DNA from: Marinibaculum pumilum
Lineage (GTDB): Bacteria > Pseudomonadota > Alphaproteobacteria > Ferrovibrionales > Ferrovibrionaceae
Assembly: GCF_042646425.1 (NCBI RefSeq)
Contig: NZ_JBHRTR010000029.1
Location: forward strand, 75,324-139,323
DNA: 64,000 nucleotides
Direction of reading: 5' to 3'
A model generated the notes under the pieces. It saw nothing but the letters and a program-made list of their open reading frames with translations. It did not search any database and was not told the DNA's origin. Of the stretch, positions 23,649 to 32,146 are shown piece after piece (the stretch's first letter is position 1; each line of letters begins with the position of its first letter). Both the position numbers and the translations under genes were made by a program.

Positions 23649-24551
23649 ATGTTCGACCGCACCGATATCGCCTCGCTGGAACTGAGCCTCATTCATTCCG
23701 GCCCGATCCCCTCCCTGCATCTGCCGGCGGTGGAGGCGCAGGTGAACTTCCTGAAGCCGCAGCCAGGCAGGCCGCAGATCCATGTCGAACCGATCGGCAG
23801 CTTCAGCCGCGACGATGGCGGTGTCCGCTATGCCGTCGAACTGGAGCCCCGCACTGTCGAGATCCTGGACATCCGCCCGATCGCGGAGCAGCTGACCCTG
23901 GCGGAGAACGGCTTCACCCTGGTGCGCAGCAGCAGCGCGGTCGCCGACTTCACCGACGAGGCGGAGGTTCGCGCGCGGTTCTACCCGGAGGTGGAGGCCC
24001 TGCTGAAGGCGCGCACCGGCGCCAGCGAAGTGGTGATCTTCGACCACACCGTGCGGATCGAGGGCGGCGGCGCGACCGGCGCCCGCGTTCCGGTGCGCCG
24101 CGCCCATGGCGACTACACGCCCAGGTCCGGGCCGCAGCGGGTGCGCGACCTGCTGCCGGCCGACCGCGCCGCGGACTGGCTGCGCGGCCGCTTCGGCATC
24201 GTGAACCTGTGGCGGCCGTTCGGCGGGCCGGTGGAGATGGCGCCGCTGGCCATCGTCGACGGCGGCTCCCTGGATCCCGCCGACCTGGTGCCGACCGACC
24301 TGGTCTATCGCGACCGGGTGGGCGAGGTCTTCAGCCTGACCTGGTCGCCGGGGCAGCGCTGGCTCTACGTGCCGGACATGACCCCGGAAGAGGCGCTGCT
24401 GATCAAGACCTACGATTCCGACCCGGACGCGCCGGTCCGCTACGTGCCCCACACCGCCTTCGACGACCCGGACACGCGGCCCGGCGCCGCCCCGCGGCGC
24501 AGCATCGAGGTGCGGGCGCTGGTGCGGCTCGACGAAGGATCGAGCTTCTGA
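23649..24551 (+). CDS. CmcJ/NvfI/AsaB-like oxidoreductase family protein
   Basis: A 300-residue protein resembling the CmcJ / AsaB-like family, known mostly from fungal natural-product clusters and cephamycin genes. Family blocks are VRRAHGDYT (about 153-161, with the conserved His and Asp), FGIVNLWRP, PLAIVDGGSLDPADL, RWLYVPDMTPEEALLIKTYDS and VPHTAFDDP. Many members behave as iron/2-oxoglutarate-type oxygenases or reductases; the actual reaction here is unknown. GGAGG lies five bases before the ATG. It is divergent from the ammonia-lyase operon and convergent with the carbamoylase gene 22 bases away. Confidence 0.78.
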   Translation: MFDRTDIASLELSLIHSGPIPSLHLPAVEAQVNFLKPQPGRPQIHVEPIGSFSRDDGGVRYAVELEPRTVEILDIRPIAEQLTLAENGFTLVRSSSAVADFTDEAEVRARFYPEVEALLKARTGASEVVIFDHTVRIEGGGATGARVPVRRAHGDYTPRSGPQRVRDLLPADRAADWLRGRFGIVNLWRPFGGPVEMAPLAIVDGGSLDPADLVPTDLVYRDRVGEVFSLTWSPGQRWLYVPDMTPEEALLIKTYDSDPDAPVRYVPHTAFDDPDTRPGAAPRRSIEVRALVRLDEGSSF

Positions 24552-24572
24552 TCCCTTGCTGCGGGACCGCCA

Positions 24573-25872
24573 TCAGCCGGCGGCGATCCCCGCCCGCGCC
24601 AGAATCGCGTGCAACAGGACATCGCAGCCGGCCGCGAGATGCCCCGGATCGGCGGCCTCCGCCTCGTTGTGGCTGACGCCGCGCTTNNNNNNNNNNNNNN
24701 NNNNNNNNNNNNNNNNNNNNNNNNNNNNNNNNNNNNNNNNNNNNNNNNNNNNNNNNNNNNNNNNNNNNNNNNNNNNNNNNNNNNNTGTACATCGCGTCAT
24801 GGCCGGCGCCGGACAGCATCTCCCGCGCCGGCAGGCCGAGGGCCGCAGCGGCATCGCGGACGGCAGCGATGCAGTCCGCGTCGAAGCGGATCTCCGGCAC
24901 CTGCACCACGTCCCGCAGGTCGAGTTCCAGGCCGGCGGCGGCGGCGATCTCCGGCAGCCGGCGATGCAGCTCGCCATGCATCCGCAGCAGGGCCGCCGGG
25001 TCGGGATGGCGCAGGTCGATGCTGAATTCCACCCGGCCCGGCACGGTGTTGCGGGAATTCGGCACCACCCGGATCTCGCCCACCGTGCCGACGGCCTGCG
25101 GCGCATGTTCGGCGACCAGCGCCTCCACCGCCGCGATCAGGTGCGCCATGCCGAACACCGCGTCGCGTCGCATCGCCATCGGGGTGGTGCCGGCATGGGA
25201 ATCCTGCCCGGTCAGCACCGCATCGTACCAGCGCTGGCCCTGCGCACCGGTGACGATGCCGATGGTGCGGCCCTCCGCCTCCAGCACCGGCCCCTGCTCG
25301 ATATGCGCTTCGAAAAAGGCGGCGAACGGCCGGCCACCGCAGGGCGCCTCTCCCGCATAGCCGATCCGCGCCAGCTCCGCGCCCAGGCTGCGCCCCTCGA
25401 GGTCGGTGATCGCCAGCGCTTCCTCCAGGTCGTACTTGCCGCCGAACACGCCGCTGGCGACCATCGAGCGTGGGAAACGGGTACCCTCCTCGTTGGTCCA
25501 GACGGAGACCTCGATCGGTGCCTCCGTCTCGATGCCGCGGTCGTTCAGGCAGCGCACCACCTCCAGCCCGGCCAGCACGCCATAGACGCCGTCGAAGCGG
25601 CCGCCATGCGGCTGGGTGTCCAGATGGCTGCCGGTGACCACCGGCGGCAGGCTGTTGTCGCGGCCGGGGCGGCGGGCGAAGATATTGCCCATCCGGTCCA
25701 CCGTGACCGTGCAGCCCGCCGCCTTCGCCCAGCGCACGAACAGGTCGCGGCCGGCCTTGTCCTCGTCGGTCAGGGCCAGGCGCCGGCAGCCGCCGCCGGG
25801 CAACGCGCCGATCTCCGCCATCGCCATCAGGCTGGCCCAGAGCCGGTCGCCGTCGACTTGCAGGTTCTGCAT
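24573..25872 (-). CDS. N-carbamoyl-L-amino-acid hydrolase / allantoate amidohydrolase (M20), split by an assembly gap
   Basis: A zinc or manganese M20-type amidohydrolase that removes a carbamoyl or ureido group from an amino acid. Ligands visible: H83 (GSHLDTQ), D94 (GGRFDGVYG) and E128/E129 (TNEEGTRF). AHIEQGPVLE and the GQDSHAGTTPM dimer loop follow. The frame runs to SGAGHDAMY and then meets 99 Ns; the expected C-terminus (GVSHNEAEAADPGHLAAG) appears after the gap in a different frame, so the N-run length is not the true length. ATG at 25872 has GGAAGGGG upstream. It is divergent from the TetR gene. Confidence 0.85.
24687..24785. other. Assembly gap of 99 Ns inside a coding region
   Basis: All bases are N. 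The flanking reading frames of the carbamoylase gene only join if the missing piece has a length of 3n+2. From the family's usual spacing between SGAGHDAMY and the SHNEAE block (about 14-15 residues), some 41-44 bases would suffice. The gene is therefore probably intact and the gap size a placeholder. Confidence 0.9.
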
Positions 25873-25927
25873 GCTGTCCCCTTCCGCTGCCGCCGGACGG
25901 CCCGGCATCCCGGCCGGCAGCACGAAA

Positions 25928-25943
25928 TAAGTCAATTGACTTA
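25928..25943. promoter_or_regulatory. Perfect palindromic operator upstream of the TetR gene
   Basis: TAAGTCAATTGACTTA is a perfect 16-bp palindrome, 27 bases before the TetR start and 55 bases before the divergent carbamoylase start. It is AT-rich against a very GC-rich background. A near copy (TAAAGCAATTGACTTA) with similar flanking bases lies at 48750-48765 before a flavin monooxygenase gene. The position is typical of an autoregulatory TetR operator. Confidence 0.75.
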
Positions 25944-25970
25944 AACGCCGGCGCGTGGCAATCCGGTCGG

Positions 25971-26651
25971 ATGTCATCGGATGCGCGCGAGAAAATCAAG
26001 AATGCCGCCCAGTCTCTGTTCGCGGAGCGCGGGCTGGAAGGGGTGACCGTCCGCCAGATCGTCGCCGCCGCCGGGCAGAAGAACATGGCCGCCCTGCACT
26101 ATTATTTCGGCACCAAGGAAGACCTGGTGCGGGAGCTGATCGTCGACGCGGCCCGCCTGATGGACGGCCGCCGCAACGATCTGCTGGACGCGGCCGAGGC
26201 GGCCGGCGGGCCGCATGCCCTGCGCGAGGTGATCGCGATCATCGTCGACAGCATCGTGGTGGCGCCGGACCATGTGCGGGCGCGCACCTATATGCGCTTC
26301 GTGGCCCAGATCGTGGCGACCCGGCGCGACCTGTTCGACGGTGCCATCGGCCAGCGCTGGAACACCGGCTACCAGCGCTGCCTGGACCATATCCGGCGGC
26401 TGGCCCCGGACCTGCCGCGGGCGGTGCTAAACCAGCGCCTGCTGTTCCTCGGCATCTATCTTTTCAACGTGCTGGCCGCCCGCGAGGGTGCGGCCGCGCA
26501 CGGCCCCGACCCGCATCCCTACTGGCAGTCGCCGCAGCTGCTGGAAGGCCTGATCGACAGCGCCTGCGGCCTGGTGGAGGCGCCGGTCGGCGCCGGCGCG
26601 GCCGCCGGCAAGGCCGGCAGCCAGAGCCAGCCGCTGCCGGCGTTCCTGTAG
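25971..26651 (+). CDS. TetR-family transcriptional regulator
   Basis: A 226-residue regulator. The N-terminal helix-turn-helix (about 6-55: REKIKNAAQSLFAERGLEGVTV, then GQKNMAALHYYFGTKEDL) is a standard TetR domain; the rest is a ligand domain of unknown specificity. The C-terminus has an Ala/Gly-rich tail ending QPLPAFL. It probably binds the palindrome in its own promoter and, from the matching site at 48750, the monooxygenase promoter. The last 75 residues occur again as a remnant at 43475-43699. The ATG has no strong ribosome site. Confidence 0.9.
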   Translation: MSSDAREKIKNAAQSLFAERGLEGVTVRQIVAAAGQKNMAALHYYFGTKEDLVRELIVDAARLMDGRRNDLLDAAEAAGGPHALREVIAIIVDSIVVAPDHVRARTYMRFVAQIVATRRDLFDGAIGQRWNTGYQRCLDHIRRLAPDLPRAVLNQRLLFLGIYLFNVLAAREGAAAHGPDPHPYWQSPQLLEGLIDSACGLVEAPVGAGAAAGKAGSQSQPLPAFL

Positions 26652-26683
26652 GCGGGCTGCCGGCCGGGATCCGGCCAGGCCCG

Positions 26684-27658
26684 CTACCGCCCTCCTGCCG
26701 GCCGGCCCGGCGCAGGGTCGGCGCTGCGCAGCAGTTCCCGTGCCGTCAGGCCGAACTTGCGCCGGAACATGGCGCTGAAATGGGCGGAACTGTTGAAGCC
26801 ATGGGCGAAGGCGATCGAGGTGATCGACCGGCCGTCGCGCTTGGCGATCTCGTCATGGCAGCGCTGCAGCCGCCGGTGCCAGATCCATTCCGATGCCGAC
26901 ATCTCGCACTGCTCGAACAGCATGTGCAGGGTGCGCAGGGACATGCTGTTCGCCTGGGCGATCCCCTCCAGGGTCATGTCCGGGTCGTCGAGATGCGCCT
27001 CGATCCACTGCTGCACGCCGCGCAGGCGCAGGTTGCGCGTGACACCTTCCGTGACCGGCACCTCGCCGTCCGCCGCCTGCAGGGTCAGGGCCAGGATGTC
27101 CAGGAGCTGGTCGCCCAGCCCGTCGCGCGCATCCGGCCCCAGGACATCGCCCTCTCCCGCCAGCATCGCGCAGAACTCCACCGCGATCCGGCCCATGCCA
27201 TGGGTGGTGTTGATCGTTGCCGCCAGCGGTACCCGGTCCCTGGGAAAGCGCGCCGCGAAGTCGTCCCGCGGCACCTCAAGATAGTAGGCCCGTACATCGC
27301 CGCGGCACTGCAGCTCGTACTGTTCGGTTGCGCAGAAGATGGCGCCGCGGGCCGGGTTCGACATGAACTCCCCGCCCTTCTGCAGCACGTTCAGGCTGCC
27401 GTGGTGCAGGAACTGCAGGTAGTAGCAGTCCTTGTCGAGCTGCGAGATGTGGCGCCGGTTGCGCCGGATGCGCTGCTCGGACAGGAAGATGTCCGTCAGC
27501 GCAACCTTCCCGAAGCGGGTCTCGCGGATGAAGCCCTTGTACTGGTCCGGGCGCGTCGCGGCGACATCGACATTGACGTAGACGTCGCAGATGGCCTCCC
27601 GCCAGGCCTTGTACCGTGCGCCGGGATCGAGGGCGCCCGTATCGAAAACCAGCTCCAT
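26684..27658 (-). CDS. AraC-family transcriptional regulator
   Basis: A 324-residue regulator. The N-terminal region (about 1-200) is an AraC-binding-like domain of the type often seen in regulators of aromatic or xenobiotic catabolism (WREAICDVYVNVDV near the start). The C-terminal 100 residues are two helix-turn-helix units: MTLEGIAQANSMSLRTLHMLF and ITSIAFAHGFNSSAHFSAMFRRKFG. GGGAGG precedes the ATG at 27658. It is divergent, with a 271-base gap, from the long ABC transporter operon, so it is the prime candidate for its activator. The inducer is unknown. Confidence 0.9.
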   Translation of the reverse strand: MELVFDTGALDPGARYKAWREAICDVYVNVDVAATRPDQYKGFIRETRFGKVALTDIFLSEQRIRRNRRHISQLDKDCYYLQFLHHGSLNVLQKGGEFMSNPARGAIFCATEQYELQCRGDVRAYYLEVPRDDFAARFPRDRVPLAATINTTHGMGRIAVEFCAMLAGEGDVLGPDARDGLGDQLLDILALTLQAADGEVPVTEGVTRNLRLRGVQQWIEAHLDDPDMTLEGIAQANSMSLRTLHMLFEQCEMSASEWIWHRRLQRCHDEIAKRDGRSITSIAFAHGFNSSAHFSAMFRRKFGLTARELLRSADPAPGRPAGGR

Positions 27659-27929
27659 GTCTACCTCCCCCGGCGCCGGCAGACGGGGCTGTGTCGCCTG
27701 TGTCCAGGTGACCCCCCGTTTCTCGCCCGACGGCTCCCGCCAAGGCGCCACCCCTAGCAAAGCCCGCATGACGGGATTCTTCAACCTCGCCCCGCAGCGC
27801 TGCGCGCTCAGACAAGGAATCTGCACCGCCGCGAAAGTATCGACAGCGGCCCCCTCCTAGCCTCCCCGCAACAAAGAGGTGGTCGTCGACCGCCGGGAAC
27901 GACATGCGGGGAAGGGCGCGGGAAGGACC

Positions 27930-28904
27930 ATGGCCATCATCGGGCGGATGACCCAGGAGCGCATCGTCCTGGCGCTCGCGGTGCTGCTTTGCATCCTGTT
28001 CGCGATCGCGCTGCCGGGCTTCCTGACCGCCGACAACCTCCTCAACCTGCTGCGCAGCGTCTCGATTCTCGGCATCCTCGGCGTGGCGATGGGGCTGGTG
28101 GTGATCGGGCGGGGCATCGACCTGTCGCTCGTCGCCTTGATGGCGGTCTCCGTCGCCTGGGTGCTGCAGCTGGCCGGCGACGGCATGCCACTCCTGCTCG
28201 CCGTCGCGATCGGGCTGGGCTTCAGCCTGGCGGGCGGCATGATCACCGGCCTGCTGGTCGCCTTCGTCGAGATCCCGGCGATCTTCGCGACCCTCGCCAT
28301 GGGCACCCTGGCCTATGGCTTCGGCCGCTACTTCCTGCTCGACCTCGACGTGGTCTACCTGCCGGAGCGGATCGACGACATGGTCTGGCTGGGCCAGGGC
28401 AGCCTGGCCGGCATCCCGGTGCCGATCCTGCTGTTCGCGGGCGTTGCTTTCGCCGGCTACCTGTTCCTGCGCTTTTCCCGCACCGGCCGCTACCTGCGCG
28501 CGGTCGGCGACAACCTGGCGGCCGCGCGCATCGCCGGCGTGCCGGCGCGCCCGACCATCGTGGCCCAGTACATGCTGTCCGCGCTGATCGGCTTCGTGGC
28601 CGGCATCGTCACCGCGGCGTCCGTCGCCAGCATGAACACCCGGATCGCCAACTCCACCTACGTCTACGACATCATCCTTGTCGTCGTCCTGGGCGGCATC
28701 GGACTTTCAGGCGGCCGGGGCAGCATCCGCAACGTCATCGTCGGCACGCTCCTGATCGGGATCCTGCTGAACGGCATGACGATCATGAACATCCAGTACA
28801 CCGCCCAGAACATCATCAAGAGCGTGATCCTGCTCAGCGCGATCGTGATCGACACGATCCTCAACCCCCGCGACGAACAGACCGCGCAACAGGGGGATAT
28901 CTGA
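27930..28904 (+). CDS. ABC transporter permease, copy A (RbsC-like)
   Basis: A 324-residue inner-membrane permease of the sugar-type family. It has about eight to ten hydrophobic segments and the family's GRGIDLSLVALMAV (RbsC GGIDLSVG) motif, plus GGIGLSGGRGSIRNVIVGT near the C-terminus, the loop that contacts the ATPase. It opens the A copy of the transporter operon. The ATG at 27930 is preceded closely by GGAAGGA; the ATG at 27948 is an alternative. The binding-protein gene starts at or just after its stop codon. The transported compound is not shown by the sequence. Confidence 0.86.
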   Translation: MAIIGRMTQERIVLALAVLLCILFAIALPGFLTADNLLNLLRSVSILGILGVAMGLVVIGRGIDLSLVALMAVSVAWVLQLAGDGMPLLLAVAIGLGFSLAGGMITGLLVAFVEIPAIFATLAMGTLAYGFGRYFLLDLDVVYLPERIDDMVWLGQGSLAGIPVPILLFAGVAFAGYLFLRFSRTGRYLRAVGDNLAAARIAGVPARPTIVAQYMLSALIGFVAGIVTAASVASMNTRIANSTYVYDIILVVVLGGIGLSGGRGSIRNVIVGTLLIGILLNGMTIMNIQYTAQNIIKSVILLSAIVIDTILNPRDEQTAQQGDI

Positions 28905-28927
28905 TGGCAGCCAACGGGAGGACTATC

Positions 28928-29944
28928 ATGGCACGCCTGAACGGAACGGCCCTTGCCGCGACACTGGCCCTTGCCGCTTCTGCCTGGGGCTTCGGCGCAA
29001 GCCAGGCTCCGGCACAGGCGCAGGGCATCGACGACCCCGCCCGCGCGCCCATCTACGAGGCGCTGCAAGGCAAGAAGGTCGCCTTCGTGCCGGTCGCCAT
29101 GGGCTTCGACCTCACCGAAGGCTGGGCTGCCGGGATCAAGGAGATCCTGGAACCGTACGGCATCACCGTCGAGATCCGCGATCCGAACTGGAGCACCGAT
29201 GCCGGCGCGCAGGCCATCACCTCGCTGATCTCGGAAAAGCCGGACGCGATCGTCGTCCACAATCCGGATGTCCAGTCCTATGCCCGTCTGCTGAAAAAGG
29301 CGGAGGATGCCGGCATCTATGTCGTCCAGGTCAACATGCGCTCCAGCTATTCCACCGACGCCTTCGTCGGCGCCGACTATGTCGGCATGGGCGAGAAGAT
29401 GGCGAACAAGCTGATCGAGAAATGCGGCCCCGAAAACGGCGGCAACGGCAAGGTGGCGATCGTCCAGGGCGTGCTGACCGCGGCGGCCAGCGCCTATCAG
29501 ATGAAGGGCATCGACAATGTCTTCGCCGAGCATCCGGAGATGAAGGTGGTCTCCAACCAGGCCGCCGACTGGGACGGCACCAAGGCGAAGAACATCACCG
29601 CCACCGTGCTGCAGCAGCATCCCGACCTCTGCGGCATCGTCGGCTTCTGGGACGTGATGGACCTGGGCACCGGCGCCGCCATCCGGGAGGCGGGCAAGGA
29701 CGTCTACCTGATCACCTCCGGCGGCGGCAACCAGTCGGCGTGCGACGGGCTTGAGAAGGGCACCTATTCCGAGGTCGTCAGCTACGACGTGCCCGGTCAG
29801 GCGCGCGACATCTCGATGATGATCATGCAGCTGCTTCAGAACGGGCCTGAGGCGGGCGCTATGAAGACGACCCTGTTCTCGCCTCTGACCTTCCTCACCA
29901 AGGACACGATGACCCCCGGCTCCTGCTGGACACTGGAGCAGTAG
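28928..29944 (+). CDS. Periplasmic substrate-binding protein, copy A
   Basis: A 338-residue binding protein of the RbsB/Peripla_BP_4 class with a Sec signal peptide (MARLNGTALAATLALAASAW..., cleavage near QAQ-GI). The mature protein begins with GKKVAFVPVAMGFDLTEGW and contains EKPDAIVVHNPDVQSYARL and ITATVLQQHPDLCGIVGFWDV. It delivers a ligand to the permeases. GGGAGG six bases before ATG 28928 favours this start; an ATG at 28904 overlapping the permease stop is also possible. Its closest relative in the window is the copy-B protein at 37671, sharing motifs and length but clearly diverged, so the two may prefer different ligands. Confidence 0.88.
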   Translation: MARLNGTALAATLALAASAWGFGASQAPAQAQGIDDPARAPIYEALQGKKVAFVPVAMGFDLTEGWAAGIKEILEPYGITVEIRDPNWSTDAGAQAITSLISEKPDAIVVHNPDVQSYARLLKKAEDAGIYVVQVNMRSSYSTDAFVGADYVGMGEKMANKLIEKCGPENGGNGKVAIVQGVLTAAASAYQMKGIDNVFAEHPEMKVVSNQAADWDGTKAKNITATVLQQHPDLCGIVGFWDVMDLGTGAAIREAGKDVYLITSGGGNQSACDGLEKGTYSEVVSYDVPGQARDISMMIMQLLQNGPEAGAMKTTLFSPLTFLTKDTMTPGSCWTLEQ

Positions 29945-29958
29945 GGGCGACGCACCCC

Positions 29959-30000
29959 GGCCGCACCGGCCGCGGGATTCCGCCTGCGGCCGGTGCGGCC
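29959..30000. repeat. Long hairpin between binding-protein and fusion genes, copy A
   Basis: GGCCGCACCGGCCGC (29959-29973) and GCGGCCGGTGCGGCC (29986-30000) form a perfect 15-bp stem with a 12-base loop, 14 bases after the binding-protein stop. No T-run follows. At this place in an operon such a stem commonly protects the upstream mRNA or limits read-through, so that binding protein is made in excess over permease. Confidence 0.6.
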
Positions 30001-30031
30001 CCCGTCGTCCTTTCCCGGAGAGTCCTCCCCG

Positions 30032-32146
30032 ATGAACGTGTCAGAGACCGTCACCCGCTGGCGCTACCGGATCGTGCCGGACCAGGTGCTGGGCGAACTG
30101 CTTGCCAAGCGCTGGATCGACAATGCCATTCCGGTCCTGATCCTGCTGCTTGTGATCGCCACCTTCGGCGCGGCGATCCCGGACTTCTTCGGCGGCGCGA
30201 GCCTGGGCAATCTCTCCCGGCAATGGGGCGAGTTCGGACTGCTGGTCCTGGCGCTGATGGTCGTGATGGTGGGCGGCGGCATCGACCTCAGCGTCGGCTC
30301 GACCTTCGCCCTGGGCAATATCGTCGCCCTGGCGCTGCTGAACGTGGCCGGCCTGCCCCTGCCGGTGGTGGTGGTCGGCACCCTGCTCTGCGGCGCGGCA
30401 GTCGGCCTCGTGAACGGGCTGCTGATCGGCTATCTGCGGCTGCGCGCCTTCCTCACGACCCTGGTCACCCTGATCATCGTGCGCGCCATCGTCGACCTGC
30501 TGCTGCTGACCTACTCGGTGCAGATCGCCGCCGTCTTTCCGGATTCCGACACCTGGTTCTATCTGGGCGAAGGCACGGTGCTGGGCATCCCGTTCAGCGT
30601 GATCGTCGCCGGCACGATCGCCCTGCTGCTTCACCTCATGCTCAGCCGCACCCGGATCGGCTGGCATGTCATGGCCACCGGAGGGTCGCGCCGCTCGGCC
30701 TACAATGTCGGCATCCCGGTCCGCCGCACCGTCTGCCTGACCTACGTCGTGTCCGGCATCTTCAGCGCCCTGGCGGGCCTGCTCTATGCCTCGCGCCTGG
30801 GCGGGGCCGGCGCCGATACCGGCATCGGGCTGGAGATCGCCGCGCTCACCGCCGCCGTGCTCGGCGGCAACAGCCTGGGCGGCGGCCGCGGCTCGGCGGC
30901 GAAGGCGGTGATCGGCTCGGTGATCGTCATGCTGATGGTCAACTCCCTGGTCCGCCTGGGCGTCACCAGCGGCGCCAATTCGCTGCTGCTGGGCACCGTC
31001 CTGCTGCTGGCCGTGGCGATCGACGTCCGCTGGCTGAAGAACCGGCACAAGCTGCTGACCGAGGTCTATGTCTCCCCCACCTATGCGGCCCTGCCGCCGG
31101 CACCGGGGACGGACCCCGGTTCGCCCTACGCCCTCAACGACCGCCTCCGGCCGGTGGAGGCGATCGGCCTGGACCGGATCGACGGGCCGGAGGACGTGAT
31201 CCTCGACGAAGACGACAATCTCTATGCCGGCAACCGCACCGGCGACATCGTCCGCTTCCTGGCGCCCGACTATACCCGGCAGGAGGTCTTTGCCCATGTC
31301 GGCGGGCGGCCGCTCGGCATGGCCTTCGCAGCCGACGGCGCGCTGATCTGCTGCATCGGCGGCATGGGCCTCTATGCCGTGCATCCCGACCGGAAGATCG
31401 AGAAGCTGACCGACGAGACCGACCGCTCGCTGTTCTCGGTGATCGACGATTCCCGCCTGCGGCTCGCCGACGACCTGGATATCGCGCCCGACGGCCGGAT
31501 CTTCTTCAGCGAGGCGACGATCCGCTACGAGATGCACGAATGGCCGGTCGACAGCCTGGAGTCCCGCGGCAACGGCCGGATCATCTGCTTCGATCCGGCC
31601 ACCCGGACGACCCGCACGGTGCTGAAGAACCTGGTCTTCCCCAATGGCATCTGCATGACCCATGACGGGGTGTCGTTCCTGTTCGCGGAAACCTGGGCCG
31701 GACGGATCAGCCGGTACTGGTTCGACGGTCCGAAGAAGGGCCGGACCGAAGCGGTGATTCCCGACCTGCCGGGCTATCCCGACAACATCAACCGCGCCTC
31801 CGACGGCAGCTACTGGCTGGCGCTGGTGGGCATGCGCACGCCGTCCATGGACCTCGCGCTTCGCATGCCCGGCTTCCGCCGGCGCATGGCCCGCCGCATC
31901 GCGCCGGACGAATGGCTCTATCCAAACATCAACAGCGGCTGCGTCATCCGCTTCGACGAGAACGGCAGGGTCCTGGAGGTGCTGTGGGACCTGGGCGGCG
32001 AGAGCCATCCGATGATCACCTCGATGCGGGAGCATAAGGGCCATCTCTATATCGGCGGCATCCTGAACAACCGGATCGGCCGGCTGAAGATCGAAGGCGC
32101 GGATCCGGACTGGACCGGGCCGCAATCCTACTGGAGCGCCGCATGA
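30032..32146 (+). CDS. ABC permease fused to a strictosidine-synthase-like beta-propeller, copy A
   Basis: A 704-residue fusion. Residues 1-345 are an RbsC-type permease (GGGIDLSVGSTFALGN near 85-100, GGNSLGGGRGSAAKAVIGS near 285) with about eight to ten membrane segments. Residues from about 384 (DGPEDVILDEDDNLYAGN) to the end form a six-bladed propeller of the strictosidine synthase / SMP-30 superfamily, with LADDLDIAPDGRIFFSEA, FPNGICMTHD and LPGYPDNINRASDG (about 579-592). E of GPED and the Asn of FPNG and PDNIN are where this superfamily binds its metal. RbsC-type C-termini face the cytoplasm, so the propeller should too. No stop separates the halves, and copy B has the same fusion. The next gene overlaps by four bases. 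Confidence 0.85.
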   Translation: MNVSETVTRWRYRIVPDQVLGELLAKRWIDNAIPVLILLLVIATFGAAIPDFFGGASLGNLSRQWGEFGLLVLALMVVMVGGGIDLSVGSTFALGNIVALALLNVAGLPLPVVVVGTLLCGAAVGLVNGLLIGYLRLRAFLTTLVTLIIVRAIVDLLLLTYSVQIAAVFPDSDTWFYLGEGTVLGIPFSVIVAGTIALLLHLMLSRTRIGWHVMATGGSRRSAYNVGIPVRRTVCLTYVVSGIFSALAGLLYASRLGGAGADTGIGLEIAALTAAVLGGNSLGGGRGSAAKAVIGSVIVMLMVNSLVRLGVTSGANSLLLGTVLLLAVAIDVRWLKNRHKLLTEVYVSPTYAALPPAPGTDPGSPYALNDRLRPVEAIGLDRIDGPEDVILDEDDNLYAGNRTGDIVRFLAPDYTRQEVFAHVGGRPLGMAFAADGALICCIGGMGLYAVHPDRKIEKLTDETDRSLFSVIDDSRLRLADDLDIAPDGRIFFSEATIRYEMHEWPVDSLESRGNGRIICFDPATRTTRTVLKNLVFPNGICMTHDGVSFLFAETWAGRISRYWFDGPKKGRTEAVIPDLPGYPDNINRASDGSYWLALVGMRTPSMDLALRMPGFRRRMARRIAPDEWLYPNINSGCVIRFDENGRVLEVLWDLGGESHPMITSMREHKGHLYIGGILNNRIGRLKIEGADPDWTGPQSYWSAA

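Noticed and set aside
24403..25977. A 524-residue carbamoylase frame read straight through the N-run
   Set aside because: After the Ns the translation is unlike the family, while the expected C-terminus is in another frame; the N length is not real.
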